Assembly (NCBI GenBank): GCA_021399445.1
Contig: JAJTUQ010000004.1
Coordinates: 4,898,001 to 4,962,000, forward strand
Reading direction: 5' to 3'
DNA: 64,000 nt
Source: Xylogone sp. PMI_703
Taxonomy: Eukaryota; Ascomycota; Leotiomycetes
Shown here: positions 1 to 11,817 of the stretch, one piece after another
Layout: the number at the start of each line of letters is the position of its first letter
Position numbering within the stretch: the first letter of the stretch is position 1
Notes under the pieces: model-generated
The model's database searches: none
Told to the model about the DNA's origin: nothing
What the model saw: the letters and a program-made list of their open reading frames with translations, nothing else
Program-made: the position numbers and the translations under genes

Positions 1-821
1 GCCTAGCGATGCTCCTACCTTAACACCATTATCCTTCAACGTTATATGTAAATAACTTAACAAATAAGACCTCAATTAACAAAATCTTGAATAATTTAAA
101 AACTATTAAAAATATTCGGATTTATTGGTATAATTCTGTTACCATATAATGTTCTAGCCGATTGCCCAATTATCCAGCTCATAGGCAGACACGCTTACTA
201 TCATAGCAATTATTATACGAAGCAGCTTAGAGCGTAAGGTTGCAGGTGCATTTGACTGGGAGATACTAGCATATCCCTGCGTTTACCTATGGTTAAGTAA
301 GCTTTGTCCGAGGTACAAAATTTCTAATAATAATTGCTTTGTACACAGTGCATCTCTTCGCACGCCTGATCCTCGCCACCCCGTATTACAATGCAGGCTT
401 GAGTTCAGGACTAATATGGCGCTATCCAGTGGTTGGCTGATGATCACGGACATGTAAACTGCTGCAACTTTTACCCCAATAGCGGTGAGGCTAGAGGACA
501 TTAGCCCAGGAACGGACAGCACACTTAGGCTACAGGTCTTTGTCATCTTCGGCATCGGAGTTAACCAGCTATTAAAACATATGGTGCTGTGTATCAAACA
601 AAGCTAAGTGAAAGTCAAGTCAGTTTCAACATTGCGACTATTTCCATACCCGGGAGAATTTACGGTGGATACCTCTGCAATAGTGTCCAATACAGGTTGA
701 AAATCGCCCTTACATAGGCATTTATCTGTTGTGCTTCCACCACTGTGTTGTAATATCTCTACCTATAGTCTAATAAGCAGACACACCTAAAACCAGGTGC
801 GGCGAGTGTGGATTTGGCTTT
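1..821. other. AT-rich intergenic DNA
   Basis: No convincing gene. The stretch is very AT-rich for its first ~230 bases and less so after. The only longer open frame, on the minus strand around 283-597, resembles no family I know and opens with a non-ATG codon. The last ~100 bases would hold the promoter of the gene that starts at 822. Confidence 0.6.
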
Positions 822-2522
822 ATGGCATCCGACTTCCGTTTCGTGAATGTTAATCCGAATGCATCCGAGTACGAGAAAATGGTCCGTCTCAGCCTGACAC
901 GTTCTCATGTGATGCGTCAGGCTCGTCGCGCGCAATTACTTAGGAAACAAGCAAATCAGGCAACTGGTCATGTTAAATCAGCATGCGACAACTTTCATAT
1001 CAAAATGCCCAGATCCAGGCCAAATAGGGCTGTGCAGAGAGAACGTCCGCGTCTTGGAAGTCATGGTGAGCCAGGGAAAATAGAGACTATTGGATCGGGA
1101 CAACTAGATCCGTTTGACAGCTCAGCATTAGGTACATTGACAAGGCGAGAGAGTCTCCTTATTGATCACTGTAAGTATGAAAGGAAACTTTCCTACGCAT
1201 CACCTACAATACTCAAAGTAGCTTCTTCAGGCTTAAGAAATATGTGGTCGAAACTCATGCCAATGGATACTATCGAGGAAATCCCCGCCATGTCCGCAAA
1301 ATGGATGCGAGCTGCGTCAGAAGATCGAGAACTGCTGCAATCGATCATCTTCGCTTCTGACACTCATCAGAAACTTCTCCATGGTTTTGTCCTAGATGAT
1401 GACCCAGATAGGTATCAGTGGCAAGTTGACGTATACTGCCGCATTCGAAGAGAAGCTACAGCGGTCCGAGACGTGTTAAGTGATAAGATGATTATGATGA
1501 TCTTACAACTTGCGTCCAATGACGTCTGCGTCACATGGCACAATGAGCCTGAGTATGGATTATTTACACCACCACTGACTGATTTGCAATGGCTATCAAT
1601 ATATGGGCGTATGAAGCCGGCTGATTCGCATTGGCGGTTCTTGTGCTTTCTCATCCAACAACGAGGAGGAATAGCGGGGCTTGAAATGAATGGTTTGGCA
1701 AAAATATTGTCCTAGTACGTGTTCCATTTCGTGATGATACGCGTTTATTCTCTCCATATTTGGTTCAAATATCAAAGAAGAACCCAGTTAATATTCATTT
1801 GGGACGATAGTGTCGATATCATATACGCTACGTTAACAATGTCAACGCCGATACTTTCTTTCAGCGAAGCTCCTATTCGAGAGACGGTTTTTTATGTGCA
1901 GGATAGTCTGTATGCCCTTTCTACAGACTTATCTAAGAGTCTCAGTCAGCTGAGAAATCATGGCGCCGACGCTCAGCTGGTTGAGCTATCACTAGACATG
2001 AGAAGGTACCAGACTCGCCTCGAACAATTTAGCTACCGAAGACCATCTCAAGCTGAGAGTCTTTCTATAGCAGTAGAGCGTAATCGAATTCAACATCGAC
2101 TGCTATCCTTGCCTGCACGAGATTCCACAACCAAGGCTGGCCTCTTAAGTGAGCTATTTCGTCTTTGTACTCTGTTATATACGATCATGGTTACATTTCC
2201 AATTCCACAAAATCATCATCTACGGCAAGCTCTAGTCAGGTCTATCGCAGACCTCATGGCTTCGTCTGAATGGAACCGGTTTGCGCATTCTTGTCCAGGT
2301 TTCTTAATGTGGTGCGTAGTCATGGCGGGAACCTGCGCGTTTGATACGGAAGAAAGAAGCTTCTTTGTAGACCGGGCCGCTTGTCTCTGCGTTTTGCATA
2401 AGTGGAGTGAGTGGAAAGATGTGGAGCTTCTACTTTCAGACTTCTTGTGGCTCAACTCTGCTTGTAATAAAGCTGGTATACACCTATGGACCGAAGTGAA
2501 TCAATATATAGGCGGTACTTGA
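822..2522 (+). CDS. Fungal transcription-factor-like protein (DUF3468 / Fungal_trans_2 type)
   Basis: Two exons, 822-1714 and 1865-2522, give 516 residues. The donor GTACGT overlaps the stop of the unspliced frame; the 150-nt intron has a TTAAC branch-like site and ends TTTCAG; the downstream frame joins as ...S-Y-E-A-P. The N-terminus has the fungal signature F-V-N-x-(N/H)-P followed by RSHVMRQARRAQ. The C-terminal half is helical, as in the Fungal_trans_2 (PF11951) family. No Zn2Cys6 cluster is present, which is common in this family. It is presumably nuclear; targets are unknown. It is the outermost of four regulator-like genes in the window. Confidence 0.75.
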
Positions 2523-2887
2523 TCCTTACCGTATTGGCGATCAGCCTATCGATTTGCCACATGTATTATTCACCACAGCCACATCAACCCCACCTGAAGA
2601 GTTGTTATATTTCGTTATTATATAAAGATTGATATGATACTAAAGATCAAACAAAGTCGTTACTGTAATTACAGTAATAATTTTAGCTGACTTACTTTGG
2701 TTATTTTTGTGGTGTATCTCAGTAGAAATTGCATTGCAGGATTAAAAACGAATATATCTTCTATATTGGAATATTTGACCTATGTTGAATAGATATTGAG
2801 AAACATAATGATGGTAATATACAGCCACTCCGAAGTTGTAAAAGTTTGTGCCAGGTGCTCTTGCGTAGGTGCTGTTGGCTCTAACGT
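2523..2887. other. Intergenic, with an 18-bp perfect palindrome
   Basis: This is the 3'-to-3' space between convergent genes. It is AT-rich and contains the palindrome at 2660-2677. No gene seen. Confidence 0.6.
2660..2677. repeat. 18-bp perfect palindrome
   Basis: TTACTGTAATTACAGTAA reads identically on both strands. A related inverted repeat with the same arms (CTTACTGTA/TACAGTAAG) lies at 50745-50767. It could be a protein-binding palindrome or a short hairpin; it lies downstream of two genes, so a promoter role is not obvious. Confidence 0.7.
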
Positions 2888-3241
2888 CTAACTACTAGTG
2901 GTATTCACAACAAAATCCATCCAGTGTGAAGCATCGAACTGGTAATCCACGCTGGTAGCTCCTATCTTTTCAGCTGCTAGAACAATCTCGACAAATGGCG
3001 GATTTTGCAAATGCGCGTTCAATGCATCTTGACTTGCCCATGCTTCCTGGGTGTGAAAGACTGTATGGTCTTGAATATCTTGGCCGACATTGAGGAATAT
3101 ACTGCCAGTTTCGGTTTTGCTTAGAGCAATAAGTTGGTCCCCAAGTTTGACAAAGGCGGACAGATTCGCAGCAGGTACTTCGTAACGGTTGACAAGGCCA
3201 ATAAAGTTGCCGTGTATGATCGGTGGTAAAGTTCCAGCCAT
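2888..3241 (-). CDS. ABM-domain (antibiotic biosynthesis monooxygenase-like) protein
   Basis: A single-exon protein of 117 residues with ATG at 3241. The pattern matches the dimeric alpha/beta-barrel ABM family (PF03992): strand, helix (FVKLGDQLIALSKTE), G-S-I-F-L-N strand, D-H-T-V-F-H-T-Q-E strand, W-A-S-Q-D-A-L-N-A-H-L helix, then P-F-V-E. Relatives are small cofactor-free oxygenases or heme-degrading proteins, often acting on polyketide quinols. The exact reaction cannot be told. It is the leftmost gene that could be a tailoring enzyme of the 9-40 kb cluster, though the gap and two regulators between them make membership uncertain. Confidence 0.8.
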   Translation of the reverse strand: MAGTLPPIIHGNFIGLVNRYEVPAANLSAFVKLGDQLIALSKTETGSIFLNVGQDIQDHTVFHTQEAWASQDALNAHLQNPPFVEIVLAAEKIGATSVDYQFDASHWMDFVVNTTSS

Positions 3242-4561
3242 TTTATCCCACGTTATATCGATGTAAATTATGCTAAGAGCTGGTCAATGCTTAAGAAGTT
3301 CTCACTTGAAGACAATGAATTAAAAGATGACAACTTCTTATAGGAAAGGTTAAAACAAAGATATTAACGTGGATTAGATGGTTTATATATTGACGTATTG
3401 GGTAGACATTAATTGTACCGTGTAGAGATGACGGTAGTCTTACGAAGCTCCGTGTCATCTATAGCTAGTCACGGTCTAGACTTGTATTATTATTTAGCGA
3501 ACAATTACCTTAAACAGTAAATCAACATAGGTAGTTGATAACGTGGAACATAATGATAGATATCTTGCAGTACAACTAATAAGGACTAGTTCATTCTAGG
3601 CTATTGTTCGGTTCAGCCTTCCTCTTACACAAAAGCTGAAAGCGGTGGGACAGATCCTTTGCTAAGGCAAGGATAAACGATCACTTTATCATGACTCGCA
3701 GTACAGTAGCGTTTCCATCTAACAAAAACTGGCCAGGACTATTATGGTTATTGTTCGGTTATTGGCTTACTCGCCCCTTTAACCAGCGCTCTTAATGAGC
3801 TGATCCTAATTTTAGCTTATTTGCCAAATGTAAGTGTCGGTACACCCCTGTAGCACGTAACACCCGTGATCCTTACTGATTGCAATGCCAATTATGCTGT
3901 ATAGAGGTGAATTATAAAAGTTGTTGATTGAAGAAGGGTTGGGAGAGCAAAGGTAATATAGTCTTTGCTCGCTTACCACTTATTAACTAGCTGATTATAT
4001 ACAGCTATACAGACAGCAAGGTGAGTAATGGCCCAGAGAGATCTAAAATATTGATAACCATCCCGCCATAAGAGGCTTATCTAGCTCCTACATGGGTAAT
4101 ATGATACATTTATAGATATTTCGAAAAGCAAGGCGCTCAGTTTAGTATTGTTGAATTATAGTATTCTCAAGACTAAACCAAGAGCCTGATATGGTACTTT
4201 CGTACAGCCTATCCACAGGCTATTCGCATCATCTGGTTCTGGGAGCTGGCAGACCCAGAGAGTAGAGAATTCGGATTCATAGCCACGGGGAACTTCAAAT
4301 GCCAAGACATTCCACCAAAGAGTTTAATCTGATCTAGAACATCTATTGGGAGACGTGTATATATAATAACACTTGAGTTCAAGAATGCTTCTTGGTATGT
4401 ACATGACAATTACTAATAGAGTGCTATCATACAATTGGAAAAACCACCTTACTACAAGCCTCTATCTATCATTTGAGAACTATAACCTCTCAGCCTCTTA
4501 CAGATATTTATAGATTAGATTTTATGAGGATGAAGGTAAGAGCTCAATATCGGCGTCGACA
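3242..4561. other. AT-rich gene-poor region
   Basis: No supported gene in 1.3 kb. A short minus-strand frame at 4209-4409 has an ATG but no recognisable motif and no partner exon. A motif like CTATTGTTCGGTT occurs near 3602 and, in variant form, near 3749 and 27671. The composition fits decayed DNA. Confidence 0.55.
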
Positions 4562-6121
4562 TTATGCCGCTTGAGCCCCATATCCCTTTCTATTTAAGCA
4601 GGAACGGATTATTTGCCCTAACCCCTGCGAGCTTGGCCAGTACCGAGAACACCTTTCGAAAATCAAGGCACACTTGCTATATGCCTCTAGAAGATGTTCG
4701 TTGCTTAATTGTGTCGGTCCAGTATTATCTCCAAATAGCATCATCCCAGCTTTATATGCCCATTGCGGGGTCAGAAACGTCGGTATATATCCTCGATGAG
4801 TATAGCATGAGAGCAAACGGTATGCGACTTCAGGCGAAGGCTCGATGAGTAGATGTGTTTCATAGACAACGGATAAGACATTAGGATGCATTGATTTTTC
4901 AATATAGTTCCAGGCCGGGTCGCTGACTGGAAAATTTTGCAAGAGCAAAATTAATGCGTTTCGATCCGAACTCCTGAATCTAGATTGGATCCGGTAGAGA
5001 GAGCAGACTAACTCTTCCGGACGAGTTACGTCGAACTGCATCGGATCCGGCTTAAAGATAGTTAGTATTTGCCGTCGAAATACGTTTTACTGTTGATTGT
5101 TCAGAACTAACCGGTTCTGGAAGTAAGCCAGGTCTATCTAATGCTGTGTTGAATTGATTCTCCATGCAGTATATAGAATTATAGCTGCGCTGTATAATTG
5201 GCTGTTGGTCTTGACTTCCATGGCGCTCAACATCCATTGCAAGTCGCGCTGCAAATCCAATCAACTGACCCGTATTGCCATCGTGTGGCTTAAAGAAGCT
5301 GTAAAGAGCAAGTAGAGTAATTGCTTGTAAGGCCGCAACATTAGTATCTGCCGTTGCTTGATCTAGATGCTGAATTGCACGCTTATAACACTCATCCGCT
5401 AATTTACGATATCCCTCTTGATCCACACAATGACTAGCAATCGAGTATATCAGGTGAATCATAAATTCCTGCCAAGAGTCCACATGCGTTGCGAATGACG
5501 GAGCAGGAATAAAGGGTGCACTGGTCTTATCCAAAAAAGGAAAGAGACTGTTAATCCGGGTTAAATATACTTCTACGAGAAAATGGTGGATTTCTGGAGT
5601 TATTATGAGCCCCTGATGAATATTGAGTACTGGAACTTCTGCTGTTGGTGGAGGACATTCCGGTGGTGTAGCAACCAACTCGTTTAAAGGCTGATTTTGA
5701 GCTAAGCAAGCTCGTCCACCAATATATCTAGATGTTTTCAGCGGCAATATTTCAGGCAGAGGACCCATGCGATAGTGAGTGAATGGTATTGCCGGTGTCG
5801 CTTCAGTATGAGCTGCATGGGAATATGCCCGTTGCAATTCACGGACTAGCGATGCGATGTATCTAAATAACGAATAATCAATCAATCAACTAATTATGAA
5901 GCTGGGTGATCTATGAAGGCTACTTACGACCGTGATATGTCTTCTTTTCGTACATGATCGTAAAATATGCATTCAACACCAACCTTGGAACAGTTGTGAC
6001 ATGAAGGGAGTTCGGTATCACATCGACGTTTGTTCAATCGGCAGCGCCGACACGCTGGCAATGTACTGAGAAGCTCGTCCAGAGCTGCCTGAGTATGTGT
6101 CTCCGGACTACCCATAGCCAT
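4562..6121 (-). CDS. Zn2Cys6 fungal transcription factor with middle homology region
   Basis: Three exons, 6121-5928, 5862-5112 and 5050-4562, encode 477 residues. Exon 1 carries the binuclear cluster ACRRCRLNKRRCD...CHNC...C (CX2CX6CX6CX2CX6C), about residues 23-51. Intron 1 is GTAAGT...TTTAG with the downstream frame restored as Y-I-A-S-L-V-R-E-L. Exon 2 holds the PF04082-like region (LVEVYLTRINSLFPFLD... and a helix-rich core). Intron 2 ends TACTAAC-TATCTTTAAG; donor GTTAGT is preferred, and GTAAAA 21 nt further on would also keep frame but give a 40-nt intron. It is divergent from the next regulator across 719 bp. A nuclear DNA-binding protein, and a candidate pathway regulator. Confidence 0.88.
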
Positions 6122-6840
6122 ATATAAACATAGACTTCATTCATTTACCGTTATACACCAACCGACCTAGAATCAAACCCATGATAACGATATATGATAA
6201 GGAAGATTTACCAGCGCAATAATAACTACAATTGTGGGGAAGGCGAGACCCTAGCGCATTGGCTTCACTCGTGACGATTAGCCAATCACAGCTAGAGCAG
6301 TATTGCATAGACCAACAACTATTCACAGCAAGTACGAGGCTCAATACGATTTATCAATTAATATTTCTGAGTTTCAGCATCCAATTTATATGATGACTGA
6401 TAACTCATGTATTTGATTGCTGGGCCATTTTGCATCGTGTTTTTCTACTACGCTCTGTTGTGGTCCGCAACGAAATTGCAACGCTCCCGACACAGGTATA
6501 GCACATGCCTCCTTTGTTGGTTTATACGTATACAATTTAATAGAGCAAACCGTTTATTATGTACTATAGCCAGTATTGATATGAATTTTCGCCTTGCTAT
6601 CGTGGCTATGTGCATTGTGGCGGTATACCGGCTCAGAAGATGAGCCGCGGTAGTCTTGGCCTATTGCCACTCTTGATAGCCAGGGACTTTATACCTAAAC
6701 TGGTTAACTGGCTTAACAACTAGGTACCCCCTAGCAAGATAACTATAAACAGACCAAAATCCCACTCCAGAGGATTCTCGCATGTCTGGAGTCTCTCCAA
6801 TAGACTTCACATGTCACAATGATGCAAGGAATGGTCAGCC
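6122..6840. promoter_or_regulatory. Divergent promoter region between two Zn2Cys6 regulators
   Basis: 719 bp separate two opposite ATGs, so both promoters must lie here. The stretch includes GGTTAACTGG-type palindromic text near 6700. Short frames here (such as plus-strand 6407-6643) have no family resemblance. Confidence 0.55.
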
Positions 6841-8821
6841 ATGTCGTTACCCAGGACTCGAGTTCGTCGTAGGGTAGTGGCTTGCGCCAGATGCCGCACG
6901 AGAAAAATTGTGGTAATTATTGCCCACCTTCTACATGGATTAAGTCAGCTGAAAGATGATGTAGTGTGATGCCGCCGGCCCGAGCTGTTCCAAATGCGCT
7001 GAAGCTGGAGTAGCTTGCGTTGCTCTGAATGCGTCAAAGCAAGGAATAGCACCAAGGTCAATTGTGCAGTTCTTGGAAGATGAACTGGCCAATATTGATA
7101 GGCTAAAGGCTTGCAAATTATCACCTATCGATATTACTACTAACCAGCTGCCGTCAATTGCTTCTAACGTCTTAATTGATCAAGTGATAAATGATTTCAC
7201 CCCGTCTTTCTCAGGACTTACGGCTTCTAGTCCAATAGTGCGATGTGCAATTGCTGGGACTAGATTGCCTTCAACTTCTTCATCGGGCGCTATCGACTTT
7301 AGTGAAGAGCATCAAAGCGCTGTGCTTGATTCAAGTTCAGGTGCTACGCCCCTATCATGTATTCCCACATCCGTGGCTGATTTTCTTTTCGAAAATTACA
7401 TGAAAAGAGTAACGCCTCAAAATCCGATTTTCTATTCACCTGACATTGTGAGATTCTTCAATTCTGTTTTTCACCATGCAATTCACAGTCTAGAGCCCGG
7501 TGGTCTGGCAACCCCATATGAGATCTATGTGGTTAGCCTTATCATGGCAATCTCTTTGACTACATCAGCTCGAACCCAACAACCTCGTGCCAACTCGATT
7601 GCAATTGGCCTATTCAAAAATGCAATGCAGCACATCCAAAGTGTATGTACCAATGATTTGCAGGGTCTGCAGGCGCTGCTGCTTTTGTGCGAGTACATTT
7701 TCTTGAATCCAAGTGTTGCAAATGTCTGGTTTATCTCGGGATTCACCACCCAAATGTGCATTGACTTAGGGCTTCATCAGGAAACGCCGCAAGATTTGAT
7801 GGCGGATTCTCTTGCAATCGATATGCGGCGCCGCATCTTCTGGTGTGCATATGAGATGGAGATTGCGACATCAGGTGCATTGCTCCGACCTACAAGCTTC
7901 TTGAGCAAGCACATCAATGTACCGTTCCCATCTGAGCTTGAAGACGGCGCCATATCTTCAGCAGGGATTAATCCAAACGGCAGAGTCACAAAATTCTCTT
8001 CCTCGAGGATATGGAAGTTTCGTCAGATCGAGGCAGAGGTCGTTTCGATACTTTTCCATAATGGCGAGATCACCGACCGAGACAACTATTCGTTAGATAT
8101 TTGGATGAAGAGAATGGAAACAGCAATTGACAGTTGGCGTGACGAGGTGCACTGGTTCTTATCGCTGAAGGAGAACGACCCTTCATCTGATGAGATGCGC
8201 TTGTATTCATGCATCGCCCGCGACTACATCATTGTTACATTATTTCGACCCTCACTAAGAGTAAAAGAGCCCACTTGTGATAATCTGATGAAAGCCTTCG
8301 TCGGTGGAGTTGACGTTGCAAAGGGTTACTGGAAGCAGTCCAATCTTGCCTTCGGCAATAGCAAATACGTCTTTCATCCCTGCTACCACTCATTTTCTTC
8401 TGCAGTGGTATTTCTGCAGGCTCTTGAGCGATGTAAAGAATTGATCTGCCTTAGATACTCTGTATCAGAGATCGAAGATTTCATTGCGGCGTTCTCACGG
8501 TTTTTCGCAACCATTGCCGAGCGATGGCCCGCTGCGTCTCGCTGTCTGGAAGAATTCGAAAGATTAATGGCACCAGTTAAACGAAAATATATCGACTTTG
8601 CGTTAAATAATAAGGCAAAGAGCATTTCGAATGAGCTTACGCCTAGCACATCCCTTATTGACCATGCCGAGAATTCGATAGAGTCACTACTTCAACTTGA
8701 TGATTTAATGGACTTTCATACTTTGTTCCCTCATGATGTATTTAATACAGAAGAAGTTGTAAGACTTCCATATACTATTCCGGCAGATTGGCAGATGGAA
8801 TTTGATTTTGGGATCATCTAA
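6841..8821 (+). CDS. Zn2Cys6 fungal transcription factor (MHR type)
   Basis: Exons 6841-6912 and 6965-8821 give 642 residues. The small first exon ends inside the zinc cluster: CARCRTRKIV in exon 1 joins CDAAGPSCSKCAEAGVAC in exon 2, rebuilding CX2CX6CX6CX2CX6C across a 52-nt intron (GTAATT...GATGTAG). The start at 6841 is the only upstream ATG in frame with the cluster. The dimerisation-linker type R-S-I-V-Q-F-L-E-D-E-L-A follows. The Fungal_trans (PF04082) region spans about residues 160-350 (VADFLFENYMKRVTPQNPIF, CIDLGLHQ, DMRRRIFWCAYEME). A typical pathway-specific activator architecture, divergent from the regulator at 4562-6121. Confidence 0.9.
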
Positions 8822-9039
8822 GCAAACATTCTTAGTCTGGAAGGATCGAAAGAGCATGATCTTGAGATACAGGGTGGCATTTTGGTGTGGCGGGATCACC
8901 AGTGATTAATATACTTTGGACATCATAAATCAGAATTTAACTATACTGCTTATATCATTTACTGGATATATAGGTCCGTTTAGACCTAAAAGAAACCTTC
9001 ACCCTACTGAAAGTAGTGTCATCTTACTATCCAAATTGC

Positions 9040-10759
9040 TTATGCTTCTGACGCCTCCTTTGAAGCTTCTTCAGCCTTCTCCTTAGTCTCAGGTACCTTC
9101 TCATCCACGGACGATGGAACTGCAATCCCTTCTTCTTTCCCTTGCATCGCTCGGGCATGCTCTTCTAGCACATGTTTTGGCACAACCACGCCTTCCTCTC
9201 CGGTAAAGTATTCGGTCTCCTGGATATGGAAAGCAGCAAGGTAAGCAAAGACTAGGACTCCAGTTGCGTAGAAACAGAAGATAACTCCCGCTTCTTTGAT
9301 ATAAGGAACAGCTATCGAATCGAGTCCAAAGCAGATGGCTTCTCCAGCCCCTAAAAATCCACGGAACACACCCTTGATGACCATTAGCACATGTCTCTTA
9401 TAGGCTCATAGGTTATTAAATACTCACCGCATAATTTGCAGATTTACGAGGTGAATTGGTCAATGTTCCAAGGAAGTACAAAATAATGTATTGCCAGAGA
9501 GAACTTGCAACCCAGTTCAACATGAAGAGAACAAATATCGGGCCAAAGGTGCCGTCATTCCAGTCAAGCCCAGGAGAAGGGGGATTCGAACGGTCGTAGT
9601 TCCTCACCCTGATAATCTCCCAAATCCATGCACCCAGAAGTGGTACCCCGACAATGACAAGACCGATAAAGGCACGATTGCGACGCTTCCATTTTTTATT
9701 ATCCAGGATCATTTGGAGTCCAATACCGCAAGGGATCTGTAAAACTACGGCGATAAATGAAAGTAAACTTCTGGTTCGGAGATTGTTTCGAAACGCGTTA
9801 ACAGAGCCTCCATAGACTAAAAAACATTCAGCTGGGAGGAAGGCAGGAATCTACAATCGATGTTAGCTATCTCCAGGAGACATTTCTATCGCTAGAATGC
9901 AGAATATACCATTATAAGGAGTTTCCAATCCCGGAAAATCTCTAGATTTGCTTTGAGTTCTTCCATAAAACCACGAGCCTGGATCGTTGCAACCTGAGTG
10001 CCATCGTCTCTCATAACTCTGGATGGTGGCATCAGGAGGAAGGCAGCACATGCACCAACGGCCATCATGACCATGAAAACGACGTATACAGCAGACGGAA
10101 CACCGGTTGACTCAATCTGCTCATTATATGAGCTAAAATTCTCATCTAGTATAACATTGACTACTTACCGAGTTTCGATTGATAATCAATGGAATGATGC
10201 CGCCGACAACTGCACCCACGGCTTGAAGATTGATTGACATCGTAATATATGCTCCACGATCTTGTTCCTCGGAATAAGACATTGCAATGTATCCCATAGT
10301 AACGAAAATCAAGCCCGCAGATATACCAATAGCGACACCGGCAAAGATAGGAAAACCCTCTTTACCGGTATGATCAAAGTACATCAGACTGCCGACATAG
10401 ATGATGTACCCTAATACTCCAAGACAAGCTGTGATGGCAGGCCCAATACTATTCAAAACACTTCCGCCAAATGATGCAGAGAAGAACCAGACAGCACACA
10501 GAGTTGCATTTACGACTTGGACAGTCTGAGCTGAGTTAGGTTTGCCACCTCCAGCACCGAGAAGATTAAGGGCTACATAGAGTCCTGCTGTAAGTCCGAC
10601 TAGGATACCAATGAGGACACTGTTTGTTGTTTCTCATCAGCCTATCATTTCTTGGTGTGATGCAGAGAGAAGAGGTGCTTACTTTTGCCAGTAGGGAGAA
10701 TTCAGTCGGAGTTCAGGTAGAAAGGGAAGCTTCACAGCCTTCTCGTAATAGCGAACCAT
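9040..10759 (-). CDS. UNC93/DUF895-type multi-pass membrane transporter
   Basis: Five exons, 10759-10683, 10619-10169, 10116-9910, 9850-9428 and 9372-9040, encode 496 residues; all joins are in frame. Family marks are YWQ-NVLIGILVGLTAGLY at the first junction, SEEQDRGAYI, then WKLLIM-IPAFLPAECFLVYGGSVNAF, and ANYA-GVFRGFLGAGEAI. About ten to twelve hydrophobic segments (MFS-like fold) are followed by a charged, Glu/Lys-rich cytosolic tail of ~60 residues. UNC93-like proteins are common in fungal metabolite clusters as presumed transporters; the substrate is unknown. It is convergent with the deacetylase gene's neighbourhood and probably serves the cluster. Confidence 0.85.
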
Positions 10760-11817
10760 AGTGAATGGAAGTGTGGTGCAATTCGTTGCGACTGACGATG
10801 TCAGTTTCCTATCCTCGGAGTCGTGAGTTATGAACTAGGGGGTATTCGAGCCTCCTCTTAAAGCCTGCAGCCAAGGAGCAAGACGCCTACGCTTTGCCTC
10901 GTTTCTGAAATTAAATCCCGCCAGTTCTCATCGTAAGGTTGGCTTTTCGGTCATGACGGAAAGAAAGATAAAATAATTTAATAGCACTGGTGTTTAGTAT
11001 GGTTGCGATATCTCATCCTGGAGATCAAGCTTCCCCAGACTATGTTCCGGCATGGCATGCGTCCTTCTCCGGTGGCGTACGCTCCAGCCTGCGCGCAGTT
11101 CCGGGGTGTATTATCAACAAATGGCAATGAGGTAGTCCCGGTAGTTTCGTTCCACTTACCACTCTACCGTGTTTACCTGCAGCTTCTGCTCAGCTATAAT
11201 TTACAAGCGAAGGTTATTCTGAGAGCTGAGTGCGCCCTTCTCCGCTAGGGTGCGCAGTGATCCGCGAAAAGGGGGCAGGCTACGTCTCGTATCATAAACA
11301 TTGTACCCGCTTTTAACATGGCTGATGAGCATCTTATCATGTCCTATTCACCACTCACAGCTCGCTCTCCGCAAATCTAGAGCTGTAACAGTATCAGTGC
11401 ATTGCGCCTTGCTCCGTTAGTGTGCGCTTTGCTCCGGCGGGAGTTGTCTGGACACCAATAGTGGACCATGTCCGTAAGCAAGCGATGGATATGGATTGGC
11501 AGTGACCGTTATGATATGGAGAACCATTGACAGGTAGAAAATGATAAGTTATCATCTTGAGAGTTTTGTGGTAACTATCTCGACGATCTTATTATTGGTT
11601 GTCAGTATCATCGCGATACGCGTAACACATGTAACCACGGATGCAGATAACGGTTCTGGGTTTTGTTGTTTCATGATATAGTATTGTATGATCTGTACTG
11701 GTGATTTTAGCAATATTGGGGGCTAGAGTACGTCTAACGTACGTTCAACTTAGTGAAACGAGAGATACGTCGAATACAAAGTTTAAAATGTAGAACCACT
11801 GATAATGATCGAATTAA
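10760..11817. other. Intergenic region with GC-rich short repeats
   Basis: No gene. It includes the promoter of the transporter. From about 11058 to 11440 there are several imperfect copies of a GC-rich unit like GTGCGCCTTGCTCCG, set in otherwise ordinary DNA. Confidence 0.5.

Noticed and set aside
283..597. Minus-strand open frame of ~100 codons
   Set aside because: Opens with a non-ATG codon, resembles no family and has no partner exon.
3602..3760. CTATTGTTCGGTT-like repeats (also near 27671) as a transposon family
   Set aside because: Only ~13 nt are shared and the flanks differ, so chance in AT-rich DNA is likely.
4209..4409. Minus-strand frame near the regulator's 3' end
   Set aside because: Considered as a further exon of the Zn2Cys6 gene, but that gene has its own stop at 4562 and no splice link was needed or found; no motif recognised.
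6407..6643. Plus-strand hydrophobic frame
   Set aside because: Short, no homology pattern, and it sits in the promoter space of two regulators.
9598..9620. tRNA-like text GATTCGAAC
   Set aside because: It lies inside a coding exon of the transporter and no cloverleaf surrounds it.
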